Shown: positions 1-7,392, counted from the stretch's first letter. The stretch: DNA of 64,000 nt from Peribacillus simplex (GCF_900156045.1 NZ_FTMX01000004.1:62001-126000), one strand, 5' to 3'. Notes: generated from the sequence alone by a model not told the origin. Program-made: numbers and translations.

Positions 1-28
1 AAAGGCTCTGCTAACTGCAGAGCCTTTT
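1..28. terminator. Rho-independent terminator hairpin
   Basis: An 11-bp perfect stem (AAAGGCTCTGC / GCAGAGCCTTT) with a 5-nt loop is followed by a short T run. It lies just past the 3' end of the minus-strand MarR gene and can serve both directions. Confidence 0.75.
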
Positions 29-57
29 GTTTAACATCATATTATTGATTTTAGCTA

Positions 58-507
58 TTAAATAATTGAAGCAATATTTTGTATGTTTTTTAAAGTTTCT
101 AAGAATCTTTTATATTGTTCTTTGCCTATATCATTGATAATTCTTTCTTGTATTTGGAGCCAAATTGGATTTGCTTCTTTCAGTTTATTTATACCTAAAT
201 CGGTTATTGTTATAATTTTCGCTCTAGAATCATATTTATCTTTTGTAATGTTAACCAATCCATTTTTTTTTAAATTATTCACATTACGAGTAGCTGTTGT
301 TTGATCAAGGAGCATAATTTCTCCTAATTTACTTATCGAAACGCCTTTGTGGCGGACGATGTTAACTAGCATAGAGTATTGAGTGATTTTTAAACCGGTA
401 GATTGTAAAAATTTATCATATAACTGAGTAACTACTCTTGACGTTTTTCTAAGATTTGAACCAACACAAATTTGCAATAGATCTATATCATTATGTTCTC
501 TACTCAC
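58..507 (-). CDS. MarR family transcriptional regulator
   Basis: A 149-residue winged-helix repressor of MarR size. The helix-turn-helix and wing occupy roughly residues 48-105 (SKLGEIMLLDQTTATRNVNN followed by the wing ending TDLGINKL), flanked by the N- and C-terminal dimerisation helices. The start is GTG at 507, with AAGGAG about 10 nt upstream. The gene is divergent from a carboxymuconolactone-decarboxylase-like gene, and two near-identical palindromes sit in the intergenic region, one close to each gene. Auto-repression plus repression of the divergent operon is therefore likely (inference). No ligand can be named; MarR proteins beside CMD genes often sense phenolics, electrophiles or oxidants. 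Confidence 0.88.
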   Translation of the reverse strand: MSREHNDIDLLQICVGSNLRKTSRVVTQLYDKFLQSTGLKITQYSMLVNIVRHKGVSISKLGEIMLLDQTTATRNVNNLKKNGLVNITKDKYDSRAKIITITDLGINKLKEANPIWLQIQERIINDIGKEQYKRFLETLKNIQNIASII

Positions 508-566
508 AGAAATGTTCTCCTTTTATAGTTCATTCTTGACAGATTAAATAATACTTACTAACATTA

Positions 567-584
567 TATATGTATATACATGTA
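567..584. promoter_or_regulatory. MarR-type operator 1 (18 bp)
   Basis: The sequence TATATGTATATACATGTA differs at one position from the perfect palindrome at 676-693. It lies about 60 bp upstream of the MarR start, in the region where that gene's promoter should be. Confidence 0.6.
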
Positions 585-675
585 TTTTAAAGTATTTTGT
601 TAATGATATTGTTTATATTCGTATGTACTAATTAAAATGAAGGGAGGAAAACAATGTAGAGAAACTTTCGTATGA

Positions 676-693
676 TACATGTATATACATGTA
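676..693. promoter_or_regulatory. MarR-type operator 2 (18 bp perfect palindrome)
   Basis: TACATGTATATACATGTA is perfectly self-complementary over 18 bp. It is the second copy of the same site, starting 109 bp from the first and 66 bp upstream of the CMD-like start codon. Size and symmetry fit a MarR dimer footprint; the assignment to the adjacent regulator is inference. Confidence 0.65.
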
Positions 694-758
694 AATTGAA
701 GTGCTTTTTTAGTGGTTTGAGCATTGAAATTAGTTTATCACTTTAGGAGGAATCAAGT

Positions 759-1184
759 ATGGGAAAGAGTCGTTATGAAAAGGGCTTAGACAAATTAATG
801 GAATTTACTGTGAAAGATAACGAAGTAGCATCTACTCATTTGAAAATTACTGAAAACTTTAAAGATATAGCACCAGATGTAAGTAAATATATGATTGAGT
901 TTACATATGGTGACATTTATACTCGTCCGGGGCTAGATAACAAGCAACGTGCCTTGGTCACAATTTCGTCTCTTGTAACCCTAGGAACGGAGCCACAGCT
1001 TGAATTGCATATTAATGCAGGATTAACAGCCGGATTGACTCCTGAAGAGATTATTGAAGTATTCATACAATTACTTTCATACACAGGTTTTCCTCGTGTT
1101 CTTAATGCAATAGAAGTAGCTAGAAAAGTATTCACTCAACGAGGTTTATCTGTTGAAACTCCAAATCATGATGATCTTGTCTAA
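759..1184 (+). CDS. Carboxymuconolactone decarboxylase (CMD) family protein
   Basis: A 141-residue all-helical protein of the CMD/AhpD superfamily. The CMD core spans about residues 50-120: LDNKQRALVTISSLVTLG, then ELHINAGLTAG and a TPEEIIEVFIQ helix, the usual pattern of 4-carboxymuconolactone decarboxylase-like proteins. The CxxC pair of AhpD peroxidase-type members is absent, so a peroxidase role is unlikely. A strong RBS (TTAGGAGG) sits about 8 nt before the ATG. It is the first gene after the second MarR operator and is followed by a hotdog-fold gene, probably in one operon. The exact substrate cannot be told from sequence. Confidence 0.85.
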   Translation: MGKSRYEKGLDKLMEFTVKDNEVASTHLKITENFKDIAPDVSKYMIEFTYGDIYTRPGLDNKQRALVTISSLVTLGTEPQLELHINAGLTAGLTPEEIIEVFIQLLSYTGFPRVLNAIEVARKVFTQRGLSVETPNHDDLV

Positions 1185-1238
1185 GCACTACATGCTTTTT
1201 TAATAATTTTTAATTTTTGATAGTAGGTGGGGATAAAA

Positions 1239-1613
1239 GTGCCATTAAATGCAGGAGATATAATTACTTTTGAACGGACTTTTACAGTAGATGATGTTCA
1301 TTTGTTTACAAGGGTTTCAGGTGATGAAGGTTCTCATCATCTCAACCCTGATGAACACGGAAGATTTATAATCCAGGGGTTATTGACTGCAACATTGCCT
1401 ACAAAAGTAGGAGGAGATTATAACGTACTCGCTCGCACTATGAATTTTGAATTTTTAAGACCTGTTTTTACTGGGGATACAATAATTTGTGAAGTAACCA
1501 TTGAAAAATTTGAAAACCAAGATAAAAGGACATCTATTGATGCATCATTTCTATGTATAAACCAGAATAACAAAGAAGTATTAAAAGGAAACTTTGCGGG
1601 AGTCATACTATAA
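1239..1613 (+). CDS. MaoC/FAS1-like hotdog-fold dehydratase-like protein
   Basis: About 124 residues with the hotdog signature of MaoC-like dehydratases: FERTFTVDDVHLFTRVSGDE, then HHLNPDEHGR, then IQGLLTATLPTKVGG, and later PVFTGDTIICEVTIEKF. It should bind an acyl-thioester or a related small substrate; the reaction is unknown. I prefer GTG 1239 over GTG 1227 because the AGGTGGGG motif at 1225-1232 is then a correctly spaced RBS. It follows the CMD gene by 54 bp and is probably co-transcribed under MarR control. A close but damaged paralogue lies at 19046-19411. Confidence 0.75.
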   Translation: MPLNAGDIITFERTFTVDDVHLFTRVSGDEGSHHLNPDEHGRFIIQGLLTATLPTKVGGDYNVLARTMNFEFLRPVFTGDTIICEVTIEKFENQDKRTSIDASFLCINQNNKEVLKGNFAGVIL

Positions 1614-1725
1614 ACCTTAAATTTTTTTCTACAAGAATTTTTTTATATAGATAGGGAAACTTCGTACTATTGCTTTATTGTTCTTATAGCTGACTTAGAT
1701 ATTAAATTGTAATAGGAGTAATGTT

Positions 1726-2418
1726 ATGAAGAGTGAGGAATTCGAATTGGATAGCCCCAAAAATTTGAAAGATTTAATCCGCACTTTCTCTGAGGAAAAA
1801 GAGGCACCAAGAATCGACCCTTACCTTTCAATTCAAATCGATAACATTGTAATGGTATTGAATGATCTGGGTCAATCCGAAGTTATATTTGAAAAGAACA
1901 TAAGGAAGTTATTGGATTTGATAAATAGTGACGAAGTAAAAAGGTTTAAACTAGGGGTGGAGATTCTAGGAAAGATACTTGGTTTTGAAGCAATCCAGCC
2001 GAAGGGTGATGCAGTACTAGATGGAGTCTGGCGTCTAAGAGATAGATATTTAGGATTTGAAACTAATGTAGAGGGAATTTGTATAGCCCCTTTAGAAAGT
2101 GAAGCGTGCAGACGAATACATGGACATAAGAAATGGATACAGGAAAATGTACCCTTCCCAGATGGAGCAACTATTGATTTTATCATAATAAGCAAAAAAA
2201 ATATGACTAGTGAGGACTCGTTGTCTCATGCAAACGACTTATTTCACATAAATACATCTGTTATTAGAGAAATAGCATTAAAGACAACAATTATGTTAAG
2301 GTGGATCCTATCAGTTTTTAGAAAAAACCAGAGACAAAAACAGGAGGATCAAATATATAAAATAATAACCTCGGAAAAGTTGACTTACCGAGACATTGAG
2401 GAATATTTTAAAACATAG
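1726..2418 (+). CDS. Uncharacterised protein with nuclease-like C-terminal half
   Basis: A 230-residue soluble protein, not recognised with certainty. Residues about 85-175 carry DAVLDGVWRLRDRYLGFETN, then a CRRIHGHKKWIQENVPFPDG stretch and the strand TIDFIIISKK. This ordering recalls PD-(D/E)XK-like restriction-fold domains seen in helicase-associated proteins (D, then ExK, then a conserved GH..W). Here the expected ExK lysine appears as asparagine (FETN), so it may be inactive or mis-assigned. The C-terminus is basic and helical. The RBS is weak (TAGGAG, 8 nt before ATG). It stands alone after the CMD/hotdog pair. Family assignment is inference only. Confidence 0.5.
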   Translation: MKSEEFELDSPKNLKDLIRTFSEEKEAPRIDPYLSIQIDNIVMVLNDLGQSEVIFEKNIRKLLDLINSDEVKRFKLGVEILGKILGFEAIQPKGDAVLDGVWRLRDRYLGFETNVEGICIAPLESEACRRIHGHKKWIQENVPFPDGATIDFIIISKKNMTSEDSLSHANDLFHINTSVIREIALKTTIMLRWILSVFRKNQRQKQEDQIYKIITSEKLTYRDIEEYFKT

Positions 2419-2538
2419 CTCCTCGATGAGTTGTATTAATTAGATAAATAAAGATGTATAAAATTTAGGTAAAAAGAAATTAAATTAAATTCTTTTATAC
2501 TATAGTAAATATAAATTTTCTTCTATTGTACTATAGGG

Positions 2539-2564
2539 GGCAATACTTGATTAGTGGTATTGCC
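2539..2564. terminator. Possible terminator hairpin
   Basis: GGCAATAC (2539-2546) pairs with GTATTGCC (2557-2564) around a 10-nt loop. The T run after it is poor, so this may be only a stem-loop or a degenerate repeat end. Confidence 0.35.
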
Positions 2565-2657
2565 TATTCTTATATCACATAGGGATCAGCATTCCTGTAA
2601 TAACTGAATAACATTTTAGAGTTTGTGAATTAATGTACTTAAACTAACGGGTGCGCT

Positions 2658-3155
2658 ACATTAAAACCTGTTTTCAAAGAAAATGGAACTGTTACTGCCG
2701 GAAATAGCAGTGGAAGAAATGATGGAGCAGCAACAGTAGTTCTAATGTCAGAGGAAGCCGCAATAAAACTTGGGAAAAAAACGAAAGCAAAAGTGATAGC
2801 TCAGGCTGCTTCTGGTGTAGATCCGAACTATATGGGTATTGGTCCGGTTCCGGCTACATTAAAGGCACTGAAAATGGCTAATTTACGTTTAGAAGACATC
2901 GATATAATTGAACTAAATGAAGCTTTTTCTGCACAATCTCTTGCGGTTATTAAAGAATTAAAAATGGATATAAATAAGGTGAATCCTAATGGTGGGGCTA
3001 TTGCTATGGGACATCCAATTGGAGCAACAGGAGCGATATTAGTAACAAAGGCTCTCCATGAATTAGAACGGACAGGAAAACGTTATGGTCTAATCACGTT
3101 ATGTATCGCAGGAGGATTAGGCAGTACAACAATCATTGAAAATACACAAATATAA
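2658..3155 (+). pseudogene. Thiolase (acetyl-CoA acetyltransferase) C-terminal fragment
   Basis: Only the C-terminal 40% of a thiolase remains. An open frame begins without a start at ATLKPVFKENGTVTAGN and runs through PNYMGIGPVPATL, LNEAFSAQSLAV, the catalytic-histidine motif NGGAIAMGHPIGATG and the catalytic-cysteine motif TLCIAGGLGST to a stop. The N-terminal domain with the nucleophilic cysteine is missing. The sequence upstream of 2658 is unrelated. An intact thiolase of the same type is at 51284-52468. An internal ATG with no good RBS exists at 2745, but a functional enzyme is impossible without the N-terminal half. Confidence 0.8.
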
Positions 3156-3165
3156 AGAGAATGCC

Positions 3166-3285
3166 CTTTCAGCTTCAGCAACGAGTTTAGATATAACTAT
3201 GGGAAGTCATAACGTAGTGATTGTAATTAAAAGACCAGTAACAGGCATTGCCATCAGTATAAGTCCAACGCCTTCAGGAGGATAA
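3166..3285 (+). pseudogene. C-terminal remnant of an unidentified protein
   Basis: An open frame without a start codon encodes about 39 residues (…DITMGSHNVVIVIKRPVTGI…, ending SPTPSGG) before TAA. The sequence looks like a protein tail, not random translation. It lies between the thiolase fragment and the holin remnant. The family is not recognised. Confidence 0.3.
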
Positions 3286-3295
3286 TCGTTAAGCT

Positions 3296-3372
3296 AAAGA
3301 AGGGTAAGAAAAAATCTAAATCTTTTCTGCTTCTCTTTTTATAAATAACGATTAACAGAAAGATTGCAAAGT
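3296..3372 (-). pseudogene. 3'-end fragment related to the small membrane protein gene at 22812
   Basis: These 77 bases match the stretch at about 22815-22890 at most positions, including the shared CTTCTCTTTTTATAAATA. The latter is the 3' end of the minus-strand gene 22812-23090. This copy has lost the rest of that gene and is an isolated remnant. Confidence 0.45.
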
Positions 3373-3373
3373 C

Positions 3374-3584
3374 ATGCAACAAGTATTAATTTTTACATCT
3401 ATTTTGGTGCCAATCGTAGCAGTGATGGTTCAGGTGGTTAAACAGACGGTTAATTTGAGGAGGTTCAGTTGCCTTTCCATTCACAGATATTGATATTGTA
3501 TGAAGGTTATGGGCCTGGGCTTTCGCTGGACTAGGTTGAACTGGCTTTTATGAGTTAATTGCCAAGAGAAGAACTTCAAAAAAA
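3374..3584 (+). pseudogene. Decayed phage holin
   Basis: The frame starts well with ATG (MQQVLIFTSILVPIVAVMVQ, then VVKQTVNL), a typical first helix of Bacillus phage holins. After an internal deletion it resumes as VAFPFTDIDIV, a stop, RLWAWAFAGLG, another stop, and TGFYELIAKRR. The spacing matches the holin family ending AYPFTD..V.RLWAGLAGL..TG..EL. Two in-frame stops and the deletion make it non-functional. The amidase remnant at 4283-4528 is the expected lysis partner. Confidence 0.7.
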
Positions 3585-3610
3585 GCTGCCCATTGGGTAG
3601 CTTTTTATTT
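3580..3610 (+). terminator. Rho-independent terminator of the former holin gene
   Basis: AAAAAGCTGCCC (3580-3591) pairs with GGGTAGCTTTTT (3595-3606) around a 3-nt loop, followed by ATTTT. Confidence 0.7.
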
Positions 3611-3696
3611 TAATGCACTGTAAAACGTATATTGTATGCTTTTACAATTAACGTGGCAAGCTATTTAATGGTTATAAAGTAAAGAAGGAGTGAAGT

Positions 3697-4137
3697 ATGC
3701 TTTTTCATATTTTTGTTGGTTTTATACTTCCTTGGGTCCTAGGGTTATATTTGTTTAGAAATCAAACAAGGCTTTTCATTATTTTTTATCCGTTTGGTTC
3801 AGCGACAAGTTTTCTAATAAATGAAATTGGATTTGCTTATTTTTGGAAGATGGATAAAGAAACTGGTGCAATTTTATATGATTTAGGCTTTTATCCTATA
3901 GCGTGTTGCTTATTTATTGCCAGCATACATTTTGAAAAAATGTCTGTTATAACAAACTTTTTAGTTTTTATATTAGGTACAAATTTCTTTGAATTAGTAA
4001 TAGTCCTACTTGGTAAGTTAGAATATCGGAATGGGTGGAATATATATTGGTCTGCAGTCAGTTATTTACTGGCCTATTTAACAGTTTATGGTTATTATAA
4101 AATAGTACAGAAGTATTTTGCATTAAAAACACCCTAA
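3697..4137 (+). CDS. CBO0543-like integral membrane protein
   Basis: A 146-residue, very hydrophobic protein with about five predicted membrane helices. It begins MLFHIFVGFILPWVLGLYLF and ends in a short basic tail. Length, the opening LFHI.VGFILPW motif and helix spacing match the CBO0543 family of small Firmicute membrane proteins, whose function is unknown. The RBS AAGGAGTG lies 7 nt before the ATG. The gene is inserted between the holin and amidase remnants and has its own terminator, so it is independent cargo. Confidence 0.65.
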   Translation: MLFHIFVGFILPWVLGLYLFRNQTRLFIIFYPFGSATSFLINEIGFAYFWKMDKETGAILYDLGFYPIACCLFIASIHFEKMSVITNFLVFILGTNFFELVIVLLGKLEYRNGWNIYWSAVSYLLAYLTVYGYYKIVQKYFALKTP

Positions 4138-4155
4138 TGATTTAGGGAAATGATG

Positions 4156-4178
4156 AAACGCTTTAGGGCGTTTTTTTT
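4156..4178 (+). terminator. Rho-independent terminator
   Basis: AAACGC / GCGTTT stem with a 6-nt loop followed by eight T's, directly after the membrane protein gene. Confidence 0.75.
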
Positions 4179-4282
4179 GTTACCCAAATTGAGAAAAAAA
4201 AGGTGACGATGGAAATTGACGGTTGCATTGTAAACGTTATTGGATCGTTCAATTATAAACATGTTCAGGTATTAATTCAGTT

Positions 4283-4528
4283 GTGAAAGGATGGTAATGG
4301 GAAGCTAAAACTAAGGCTGCCATTGTCACTGTCCAAAGAGGTGTAAAAGGGAATCTTACATGGATCCTATAGGCTGCACTTTATTTGGAATGATTTAACC
4401 CTGGATCACTTGATTTTATCTTTGGAAAAGGTAATGAGTCGGCTTTATATAAGTTTCAGAAGGCACGTAGAATTTCTGCAGATACGAAAGCCGGTAAAGG
4501 CACCTCCACTGAATTGTTTGCTGCATAA
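4283..4528 (+). pseudogene. Decayed phage amidase: C-terminal peptidoglycan-binding domain
   Basis: One frame reads KTKAAIVTVQRGVKGNLTWI, a stop, AALYLE, a stop, FNPGSLDFIFGKGNESALYK, then FQKARRISADTKAGKGT to TAA. This is the PG_binding_1 repeat (…LDGIFG.GTE.AV.KFQKA..L.ADG.AGK.T) that ends Bacillus phage N-acetylmuramoyl-L-alanine amidases. The two in-frame stops (TAG and TGA) and the missing catalytic domain show decay. With the holin remnant upstream it marks an old prophage lysis cassette. Confidence 0.75.
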
Positions 4529-4530
4529 TA

Positions 4531-4568
4531 AAAAGCCCTTACTCGCTTTGAGTAGGGGCGTTTTATTT
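4531..4568 (+). terminator. Rho-independent terminator
   Basis: GCCC-TTACTC / GAGTA-GGGGC stem followed by TTTTATTT. It is nearly identical to the terminator at 5552-5584, suggesting that both derive from related (phage-like) units. Confidence 0.75.
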
Positions 4569-4641
4569 ATATCTCTGTTTAAAGTACATTCACTTAACAA
4601 GTGCATATGATAATTTCAAAAACTGTGAAGGGTTGAGAAAG

Positions 4642-5223
4642 ATGTATTATGTTCCTTATATCTATCCCTATCAATATCAAAATCCATATTACGTTAACGT
4701 ACCAATGTATAACTATGTAAGAAATCCTGATTATTGGAGTGTTAATAATGCTAACCAATTGGGTTATTTACAATCATCAAACGGAAGAAATAATATGGAG
4801 GTAAAAGATCATGGACCAAAACCATTTGTGGTGAATATCAATGACGCTACGAAACAAAACAATACCTACCGTACCGCTTTATGGACAGGAAAACACTTGC
4901 AAGTTACATTAATGAGTCTTAAAGTTGGTGAAGATATTGGTTTAGAAATTCACCCTGACGTTGACCAATTTTTACGTATTGAACAAGGTCAAGGGGTTGT
5001 TCAAATGGGTAATAGACAGGATAATTTAAACTTCGTAAAAAACGTCTATGATGATTTTGCAATAATGATACCTGCTGGTACATGGCATAATGTAACCAAT
5101 ACAGGGAATATTCCGCTAAAACTTTATTCGATATATGCTCCTCCTAACCATCCATTTGGCACTGTTCATGTTACCAAAGCAGATGCAATGGCTGCAGAAG
5201 AAGGTCATCGGATATGGCAATAG
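4642..5223 (+). CDS. Cupin domain protein with Tyr/Pro-rich N-terminus
   Basis: About 193 residues. Residues 1-45 are rich in Tyr, Pro and Asn (YVPYIYPYQYQNPYY), unlike an enzyme and reminiscent of surface or spore-coat proteins. Residues about 65-175 form one cupin barrel: LEIHPDVDQFLRIEQGQGVV contains motif 1, and IPAGTWHNVTNTG is motif 2 with the second histidine. The C-terminus GTVHVTKADAMAAEE is typical of small Bacillus cupins. I choose ATG 4642 because AAGGG is 9 nt upstream; the TTG at 4633 would lie on top of that RBS. It is flanked by terminators and is monocistronic. Substrate unknown. Confidence 0.75.
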   Translation: MYYVPYIYPYQYQNPYYVNVPMYNYVRNPDYWSVNNANQLGYLQSSNGRNNMEVKDHGPKPFVVNINDATKQNNTYRTALWTGKHLQVTLMSLKVGEDIGLEIHPDVDQFLRIEQGQGVVQMGNRQDNLNFVKNVYDDFAIMIPAGTWHNVTNTGNIPLKLYSIYAPPNHPFGTVHVTKADAMAAEEGHRIWQ

Positions 5224-5233
5224 ATTAACTCTT

Positions 5234-5273
5234 AAAAAATACCCTTCTCCTTAACTTGGAAGGGATTTTTTTC
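5234..5273 (+). terminator. Rho-independent terminator
   Basis: AAAAATACCCTTC / GGAAGGGATTTTT hairpin with a long T run immediately after the cupin gene. Confidence 0.75.
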
Positions 5274-5277
5274 TGAT

Positions 5278-5551
5278 TTTAATGGGGACGTTCGTTCGTA
5301 TGTAATGGATGTAAAGGATGGATTTTTCAGATGGGGACAATTCGTGTCAGAGATGGCAAGCAGCATTGATTATGCCAGAACATAAAGCCATAAATAAAAA
5401 AATAGCTGAGGTTGAGGGGAATTCAAAAGATTTGCAAGGATACTGTGTGTATATTCATCCTGTCACAAATTACGTATTCAAAAAAAAGATAGTTCCTTTC
5501 AGTATATTCAGTTTGGTGAATGCATTATTAGTGTAATCGTTGAGGAATAAT
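5278..5551 (+). other. Gene-poor interval with possible coding remnants
   Basis: No confident gene. One frame without a clear start reads DFNGDVRSYVMDVKDGFF and continues to a stop at 5385. A second frame (5318-5536) gives a 72-residue ORF with no RBS. Because the interval ends in a terminator almost identical to the one after the amidase remnant, it may be another eroded phage-derived gene. This cannot be proved from the sequence. Confidence 0.3.
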
Positions 5552-5584
5552 AAAAGCCCTTACTCACTTGAGTAGGGGCTATTG
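5552..5584. terminator. Bidirectional terminator
   Basis: AAGCCCTTACTCA / TGAGTAGGGGCT stem. A-rich on the left and positioned to end both the plus-strand interval and the minus-strand DUF421 gene. Near-duplicate of 4531-4568. Confidence 0.65.
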
Positions 5585-5659
5585 TTAAGTTCCGTTAAAG
5601 GGTGTAGTTGAATTTTTGATTGCAAAAAACAAAAAATCTTCAAATTTTTTATTTGTATA

Positions 5660-6349
5660 TTAAGAATTTTTTTGGGGATATGGCTGTATATAGAATCCAT
5701 CTGTTTCTGACCATTCTCCATATAGGATATTCTCAAATGTTTTATAATTTCTTTTCTGAAGCTCTTCCAGAAGCCACTCTTTTGATTTTTTCATGGATTG
5801 AAGTTCTTCCTCTTTTATTTTGCCTTTCTCAATTACTAATATAGAAGGGGCTTCATCATCAGGATTGAGACCAAGCATATCTGGTGTGACGCTTCCTGCC
5901 TTAGTATAAAGATTTACACTGATCTCCCCAGCAGGCTCAAGATATAAATCACGCACTTCCCGGAGAGTAAACACACCCTGTTTCCGCAGCATGGTACGAA
6001 TCTGTTCAAGATCCAGGTGATTTTTTTCCATTTGCTTTATATCAAATTTGCCATTGCGAATGATTAAAGAAGGGCGTCCTTTGAGCAGTTTCTTCATGCC
6101 ATCTCTTTTTAGAGCGCAAACCTCTATGATATATATGGAAATTCCCCAAAGGCAAATTGCAAATAGAATCTGCCAAATCGACACTTTTTGGTCGTAAATA
6201 CCTTCTTCTAGAATGCCGCCTAATACTAAAGCGTAAATAAAATCAAAAGGGGTCACCTGAGACATTTCTTTTTTTCCAAGAAGTCTTGTCACTGCCAGGA
6301 GACCAACCAGCCCAATTATCAGCTTCATTGCTATTTCCAGATAAATCAT
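5660..6349 (-). CDS. DUF421 (YetF/YcaP-type) membrane protein
   Basis: A 229-residue member of the DUF421 family, which is common in spore formers. Three N-terminal membrane helices (about residues 5-25, 37-55, 60-80; KLIIGLVGLLAVTRLLGKKE, then TPFDFIYALVLGGILEEG) precede a soluble C-terminal domain with KGRPSLIIRNGKFD, LRKQGVFTLREV and the VNLYTKAG motif. The ligand and role are not firmly known; some relatives affect spore germination or membrane properties. RBS AGGTGAT lies 5 nt before the ATG. A (CT)8 tract lies just upstream of the RBS. Ends near a bidirectional terminator. Confidence 0.85.
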   Translation of the reverse strand: MIYLEIAMKLIIGLVGLLAVTRLLGKKEMSQVTPFDFIYALVLGGILEEGIYDQKVSIWQILFAICLWGISIYIIEVCALKRDGMKKLLKGRPSLIIRNGKFDIKQMEKNHLDLEQIRTMLRKQGVFTLREVRDLYLEPAGEISVNLYTKAGSVTPDMLGLNPDDEAPSILVIEKGKIKEEELQSMKKSKEWLLEELQKRNYKTFENILYGEWSETDGFYIQPYPQKNS

Positions 6350-6378
6350 TATATCACCTCATTTTCTTTCTTTTCTTT

Positions 6379-6394
6379 CTCTCTCTCTCTCTCT
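6379..6394. repeat. (CT)8 dinucleotide tract upstream of the DUF421 gene
   Basis: Eight CT units (GA on the coding strand) sit about 30-45 nt upstream of the start codon, inside a longer pyrimidine stretch. Such tracts can slip and change promoter or leader length. Confidence 0.6.
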
Positions 6395-6436
6395 CCCCTT
6401 TAAACGATCATCTAAACCAAATAGTCTTTCGAATAC

Positions 6437-6470
6437 AAAAAACCCCTTCTCAATCGAGAGGGGCTTTTAA
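6437..6470. terminator. Bidirectional terminator
   Basis: AAAACCCCTTCTC / GAGAGGGGCTTTT hairpin. It lies 3' of the minus-strand antiporter pseudogene. Confidence 0.7.
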
Positions 6471-6476
6471 AATTAT

Positions 6477-6930
6477 CTATATATTTCTTGAAGAAGACTT
6501 AGATTCTAATACAATAAAATACATAAGAAGAAGTGGAGGAGTAACTGAAGTTTTAACAATAATAACTATAAAAATCGATGTGAAATAGTCCGGTAATAGT
6601 AAAGTCTCTTGAAGACCAGTCGCAGTTATGATTAAAGCTACTTCATCTCTAGAAACCATGCCTGAGCCATTTATTAATGAGGAGTTACCTGGGAAGCCAG
6701 TTAGCTTAGCCCCTTATGCTACCCCGATTAATTTAGTTAAAGTAGCGACCAAAGATAAAATAATAATAAATCCTACTTGCTTTTTGCCCCCCCACTAAAT
6801 GAAACATTCAAACCTTTGCTTAGAAAAATGAAGAACCTTGAAAACCTTGGCATCATTCGCCAAATACCCATGAACAGAAAAAAGGATATGATGCAAACAG
6901 CCAATGCCATCATCATCAATCTGTTAAAGG
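6477..6930 (-). pseudogene. Na+/H+ (CPA2/NapA-type) antiporter C-terminal pseudogene
   Basis: Minus-strand frames give RLMMMALAVCIISFFLFMGI, SRFFIFLSKGLNVSFSGG, then after a frameshift in a run of seven G's VGFIIILSLVATLTKLIGV, a stop, GAKLTGFPGNSSLINGSG and MVSRDEVALIITATGL to PLLLMYFIVLE. The GMVSRGEVALII motif and the following helix are hallmarks of NapA-type sodium/proton antiporters. The N-terminal half is absent, and both a stop and a frameshift interrupt the rest. It is therefore a decayed transporter. Confidence 0.75.
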
Positions 6931-6981
6931 TAAAATGTCCGGCAAGGACCCTGTGATAGGGTCCAAGAAGTGTCTGGCCAA

Positions 6982-7392
6982 TTATTTTAATCTGTTATAT
7001 TCCTCATCTGTTACTGGTTCCATCCATTCCGGCGTACCTGCAGTAATTGCAATGTGTTCAAACCAGCTGTCTTTTGTAGCACCATGCCAGTGTTTTACAC
7101 CATCATGGGTGACAATAACATCTCCGGCTTCTAAGAATTGAGCAAGTTTTCCTTCTTCTTGGTACCAACCTTCGCCACCAGTCACTAATAAAAGTTGAAA
7201 CCCATTACGATGAATATGCCAGTTATTTCTACAACCTGGTTCAAAGGTTACGTTCCCAACACCAACATTTACTTTGGGATCTGCAATTAATGTCTTAAGA
7301 TAACTTTGTCCGACAAAATATTGAGCAAATGCTTCATTTTTTTCGCCCACCGGGAAAATAACGCCATTTTTTACTTCTTCATGCTTTGCCAT
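6982..7392 (-). CDS. Small single-domain cupin protein
   Basis: A 136-residue cupin of the type often placed beside CMD or SDR genes. Motif 1 is CRNNWHIHRNGFQLLLVTGGEG (residues about 54-75) with the HxH metal ligands. Motif 2 is AGDVIVTHDGVKHWHGATKD with the third histidine, and the tail TPEWMEPVTDEEY is characteristic. It probably binds a divalent metal; related proteins act on small hydroxylated or carbonyl compounds, but the reaction is not predictable. The RBS TTGGAGG is 7 nt before the ATG. Directly upstream lies a vestige of an SDR gene, so it was once the second gene of an SDR-cupin operon. Confidence 0.8.
   Translation of the reverse strand: MAKHEEVKNGVIFPVGEKNEAFAQYFVGQSYLKTLIADPKVNVGVGNVTFEPGCRNNWHIHRNGFQLLLVTGGEGWYQEEGKLAQFLEAGDVIVTHDGVKHWHGATKDSWFEHIAITAGTPEWMEPVTDEEYNRLK

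Noticed and set aside
4410..4610. 66-codon ORF
   Set aside because: It reads another frame over the amidase remnant and its terminator; the true coding signal is in the frame ending at 4528.
5318..5536. 72-codon ORF
   Set aside because: No RBS, no recognisable motif, and an overlapping frame looks at least as protein-like. Described only as an uncertain interval.
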